Source: Saccharothrix algeriensis (GTDB taxonomy: Bacteria > Actinomycetota > Actinomycetes > Mycobacteriales > Pseudonocardiaceae). Taken from it: a stretch of DNA of 64,000 nt. Below are positions 61,491 through 64,000 of this stretch, piece by piece. A program made the position numbers and the translations under genes. How positions within the stretch are numbered: the stretch's first letter is position 1; every line of letters starts with the position of its first letter. A model generated the notes under the pieces. The model did not search any database, was not told the origin of the DNA, and saw nothing but the letters and a program-made list of their open reading frames with translations. The DNA is taken from positions 1,984,001 through 2,048,000 of the forward strand of contig NZ_JAFBCL010000001.1 in the NCBI RefSeq assembly GCF_016907655.1, written 5' to 3'.

Positions 61491-61600
61491 TCACCGGCGC
61501 TGGGGCCGCAGCGACTTCGACCACAGCGACGAGCCCGTGGTGTCGCGCAGCCACACCGTGAGGTCGCCGTCCCGCGTGCACGCGGTGTCGCAGCACCCGC
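61491..61600 (-). pseudogene. 3' relic of an unidentified gene
   Basis: The last ~35 codons before a TGA at 61491-61493 have almost only G/C at third positions and read ...RDGDLTVWLRDTTGSS..., a likely secreted or beta-rich domain end. Further upstream the frame loses this quality. I cannot name the parent. Confidence 0.35.
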
Positions 61601-61899
61601 TAGCACGGGCGTGGCAGGGGACATGGGTGCGCCTGGTGCTCACCGCCGTGCCCCTGGTCGCGCCGGTCGGTGCATTGGGCTGGTCGACCACGGGCGTGGT
61701 CGGGCCTAACGTCGGCCTCACCGGCCCGGTGTGCAAGCAGGAGTTTCCTCGGCGAGGACGATGCGCAGCAGAGGGCTGACGAGGCTCGAACGTCCTTACT
61801 GATCACCCGTGCCCGGCGAACGACCGCCGTCAGGCGGTTGCCCGCCGACCGTCCGCAGCCCGGCCGCGGGGGGCTGTCCAAGGTGGACGACGGACTACG

Positions 61900-62430
61900 T
61901 CCGAAGTCTGGGCCATCCCGGACAAGCTGCACAGTCGGCTCGACAACCGGTTCGCGCTGAAGGACATGACCTGCCAGGCGTCGGAGACGTCCTGGGCGCA
62001 GGCGCCTACAAGGGCGCCCCGGTACGTCGCCGGGGCGGCCTCGGTGCGCTCGAGGCCCGGAAGTTGCGCCTGTTCACTCTCGCCGGTCTCATCGTGGGCG
62101 TGCTGCCGGAGTGGGCGTGCTGCCGGAGCCGCTGAAGGGGCTGTCCACCCGATACAACCGCCTCAGCCCAACGCAAGCCCTACCGTCGGCACGCGTTCAT
62201 CCCCGCGTGCCCGAGAGCTGTTCGACGGCACCGCCCGTCGTGTGAGCAGCCGTCCTCATCACAGGCGGTTCGGCCTTGCCGGCGTCGTACGTGGTGGCGA
62301 TCCGACAGGCCCCGAGTTCCCGGTCAACCGGGACGTGCTGGGCCGCGCGACGGAGGCGACGCCGGCGGACAACCGGTGGATGCATCCGCCGACCGGCACC
62401 GAGCTGCCCGGTGCGCACGGGCGCCGAGCC
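61900..62430 (+). pseudogene. Decayed coding patches in shifting frames
   Basis: Three stretches on the + strand show strong G/C third-position bias but in different frames. One reads SEVWAIPDKLHSRLDNRF (about 61908-61960), one GAYKGAPVRRRGG then LRLFTLAG (62005-62090), and one PEFPVNRDVLGRATEATP (62310-62360). Stop codons and frame shifts separate them. LRLFTLAG is reminiscent of transposase C-termini, but this is too weak for a name. Confidence 0.35.
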
Positions 62431-62464
62431 GGCCGGACAACACTCCTCAACCGCCCGGAACCAG

Positions 62465-62818
62465 TCATCGCACCTCAAGCAGTGCCGGTGGAGCAGGTCC
62501 GGTCCGGTCGGCCCGGCCACTCCGGCGGAGGTGCCGTTGCCTCACGCCCTGGGGTGACATCCCCAGCACCAAACCGAGTTCCTCCCAGGTCCGGGTGCTC
62601 CTCCGGCGGTCAGCGGCTCCGCTACCGGCGCGTCGCGCCTCCGCCAGGAGGCCGTCAGCAAGGCTTTCTGCTGCGGAACGGACTCTGTCCGCAACCCACA
62701 GCTGCGCCAGGATCGGATCGTCGAACTGCCCCTCCACTTCTGAAGCCAACTGCCGGACTGCCCTTTCCACATGATCATGAAATACTTCCGCTCCCCCCAC
62801 GAAAGAAAGTGTATACAT
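62465..62818 (-). CDS. Small protein with HTH-like C-terminus
   Basis: 117 residues from ATG 62816-62818. ERAVRQLASEVEGQFDDPILAQLWVADRVRSAAESLADGLL forms a helical region. TWEELGLVLGMSPQGVRQRH resembles the HTH seen in many small actinobacterial regulators (TWEEIG-x-LG-MS-x-Q-A-x-QQR). The Shine-Dalgarno is poor and the 5' end is lower in GC, so the start is uncertain. Surrounded by decayed DNA. Confidence 0.55.
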   Translation of the reverse strand: MYTLSFVGGAEVFHDHVERAVRQLASEVEGQFDDPILAQLWVADRVRSAAESLADGLLAEARRAGSGAADRRRSTRTWEELGLVLGMSPQGVRQRHLRRSGRADRTGPAPPALLEVR

Positions 62819-63465
62819 AATCAGGCGCACATGGACAACATTAGTTCGGACCACCAGGGACAACAACCGTTCAAACCAATACCCGTTTTTACCCCGGACA
62901 GGGCAACAGCGATGCCCAACTCCAGCCACGGACCGCGAAGGGTATCGAACCTCGCGGTGGAATCGGCGGGAAACTCACCGAAAGTGAACAGACCATCCCC
63001 CGACAGTCCGTGCACGACAAGCCGGCGAGCTGTGGAAGTCTCACCCGTAAGGAGTATTGAAGGACCACACCGATCGCCAGCATCGTGGTTGCCACGACAC
63101 CGACTGGCCACTCACCGAAGAGCGCGCCTGGCGGTATCGACGAAATTTTGAGCCCAGGCAGCGCTGCCGCGTCCCACCGGACAGCTCCACCAGTGCCGGC
63201 AGGACGGGCTCGAAGCGAGGAACAGCACAATCCCGCACTCGACTTCCGCCGATGACGGACGCTTCCGAGCGGGCAGCGGGGATTCGGAAAAGCGTTGATT
63301 ACCGCCCGACCGGCGACTCGAGCAAGAACGGGGGCGCACGGATCGGCGGCCCGAGCGGCCGGGGCGGGTCACAACAACGAGCGACAGGAGGTGGTGAGCC
63401 GTCGACCGGAACTGTTTCGCACGACTTCCTTACCAGTTGACGTCAGATGTGATCAGGGGGAATCC
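62819..63465. other. 647-base gap without a convincing gene
   Basis: GC is visibly lower near 62760-62900 (for example around GTATACATAATC). Several short open frames exist on both strands, one on minus (62821-63111) with some protein-like character, but none has a good start or codon bias. It includes the promoter region for the secreted protein at 63466. Confidence 0.4.
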
Positions 63466-64000
63466 ATGGTAACCGACTCCGACCGCACGGCCAGATCATA
63501 CGTCGTCCTGGCACTTGTTGCCGCGCTGGCCTTCGCCGCCACTCCAGCCACCAGTGGAGCCGTTGCCGCTTCCGCATCGGAACAGAGCACCGTGCTGGCA
63601 CGGGTCCAGGAGCAATCACTGGAGCTGACCTTTTCGGACGGATCCGGTGTCGACCGCGCCGTAGTCGACGACCGCACGCACCGGGTCCTGTGGCGGGGAA
63701 CGGATGCGTCCACAAGCCTGCCGCTGTCGCGCTCGTCGTCCGCCCACGTGGTCGTCGTCTCCATGACCGCGCGGGGAGCCGAGCCGGTGGCTGCGGTAAC
63801 GGCCACCAACCCGGACCCGTCATCGCGACTCACCCCGCTGACCGCCGTCACCACGACCACGGAGACCTCGGTGGCCTGGGAAGCGATTCCCGGTGCCACC
63901 TCCTACGCGATAACAGCGGGGCGGGCAGACGAGGCCCGGCAGGTCGCCAGCACCACGGAAGCAAACGCAGCCTTACCGGTCGGCTTGGGGCAGACTGCAC
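63466..64000 (+). CDS. Secreted protein with fibronectin type III-like segment (partial)
   Basis: Open from ATG 63466 to the right edge (178 codons visible, no stop). AGGGGG lies 5 bases before the ATG. A signal peptide (YVVLALVAALAFAATPATSGA) is followed by a beta-rich region and, from about residue 125, LTAVTTTTETSVAWEAIPGATSYAI, the A/B strands and core Trp of an FN3-like fold. Probably an exported binding or structural protein. Family not identified; the rest lies outside the window. Confidence 0.75.
   Translation, partial: MVTDSDRTARSYVVLALVAALAFAATPATSGAVAASASEQSTVLARVQEQSLELTFSDGSGVDRAVVDDRTHRVLWRGTDASTSLPLSRSSSAHVVVVSMTARGAEPVAAVTATNPDPSSRLTPLTAVTTTTETSVAWEAIPGATSYAITAGRADEARQVASTTEANAALPVGLGQTA

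Noticed and set aside
62821-63111. 96-codon minus-strand frame with some protein-like character (FTFGEFPADSTARFD)
   Set aside because: Weak codon bias, overlapping alternatives in other frames, no ribosome site; could be a relic but not supportable as a gene.

Overview
The window is very GC-rich actinobacterial chromosome with many GTG starts, GTGA/ATGA stop-start overlaps and hairpin terminators without U-tracts. Gene order and content point to the Pseudonocardiaceae (Saccharothrix, Lentzea or Actinosynnema type). This rests on the actinobacterial order hrcA-hemW-lepA-rpsT-holA-comEC-comEA-degV-octT-gpgP-rsfS-nadD-proA-proB-obgE-rpmA-rplU-rne-ndk, a DasR-type operator at a chitinase gene, and an APS-reductase sulfur pathway. 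The genus is inference. I saw no tRNA, rRNA, CRISPR array or intact transposase.

Layout. 1-2840: truncated hrcA, a GNAT gene and hemW. 2935-11442: one long sulfur operon on the + strand. It has a 28-codon leader peptide, sulfite reductase, a tiny four-cysteine protein, cysH, cysD, cysN, a sulfonate-type ABC importer and a sirohydrochlorin chelatase that supplies siroheme to the reductase. Most of these genes overlap by a few bases. 11450-15406: a MarR/DJ-1 pair with two tandem palindromic operators, an enoyl-CoA hydratase, a secreted barnase-like RNase coupled to a barstar, and an MDR oxidoreductase. 15459-15883: a long imperfect inverted-repeat element. 16162-21482: APC permease, nitronate monooxygenase, GH18 chitinase with a dre site, an HD-domain protein and a Uma2 protein.

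21578-32865: lepA, a MazF/PemK-like gene, a methyltransferase, two VOC genes, a GNAT, an SPFH protein with a ribbon-helix-helix gene behind a perfect palindrome, a TSUP permease, rpsT, holA, and a threonine-synthase-like gene under a SAM-I riboswitch. 33030-39619 (minus strand): the nadD-rsfS-gpgP-octT-degV-comEA-comEC run. It combines NAD synthesis, ribosome silencing, methylglucose-lipopolysaccharide chemistry and DNA uptake. 39847-46854: an orphan ferredoxin, proA, a RecQ helicase ending in a phosphoribosyltransferase motif, a GNAT, an MFS permease and proB.

46851-58490: obgE, rpmA, rplU, RNase E/G, a DUF2344 protein, a secreted subtilisin, its B12/radical-SAM neighbour and ndk. The usual folC neighbour of ndk is absent. 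In its place are a membrane protein (58566-59213) and a secreted GH13 amylase (59230-61374). From about 61440 to 63465 the DNA looks decayed: short coding-like patches in shifting frames, lower GC around 62760-62900, and one small HTH-type gene. A secreted FN3-like protein (from 63466) runs off the right edge.

The most interesting signals are the SAM riboswitch in front of a threonine-synthase-like enzyme, whose regulatory sign suggests a role in methionine supply, the long inverted-repeat element, the palindrome/SPFH/ribbon-helix-helix module, the sulfur leader peptide, and 14-15 bp tandem repeats that recur in five intergenic gaps.
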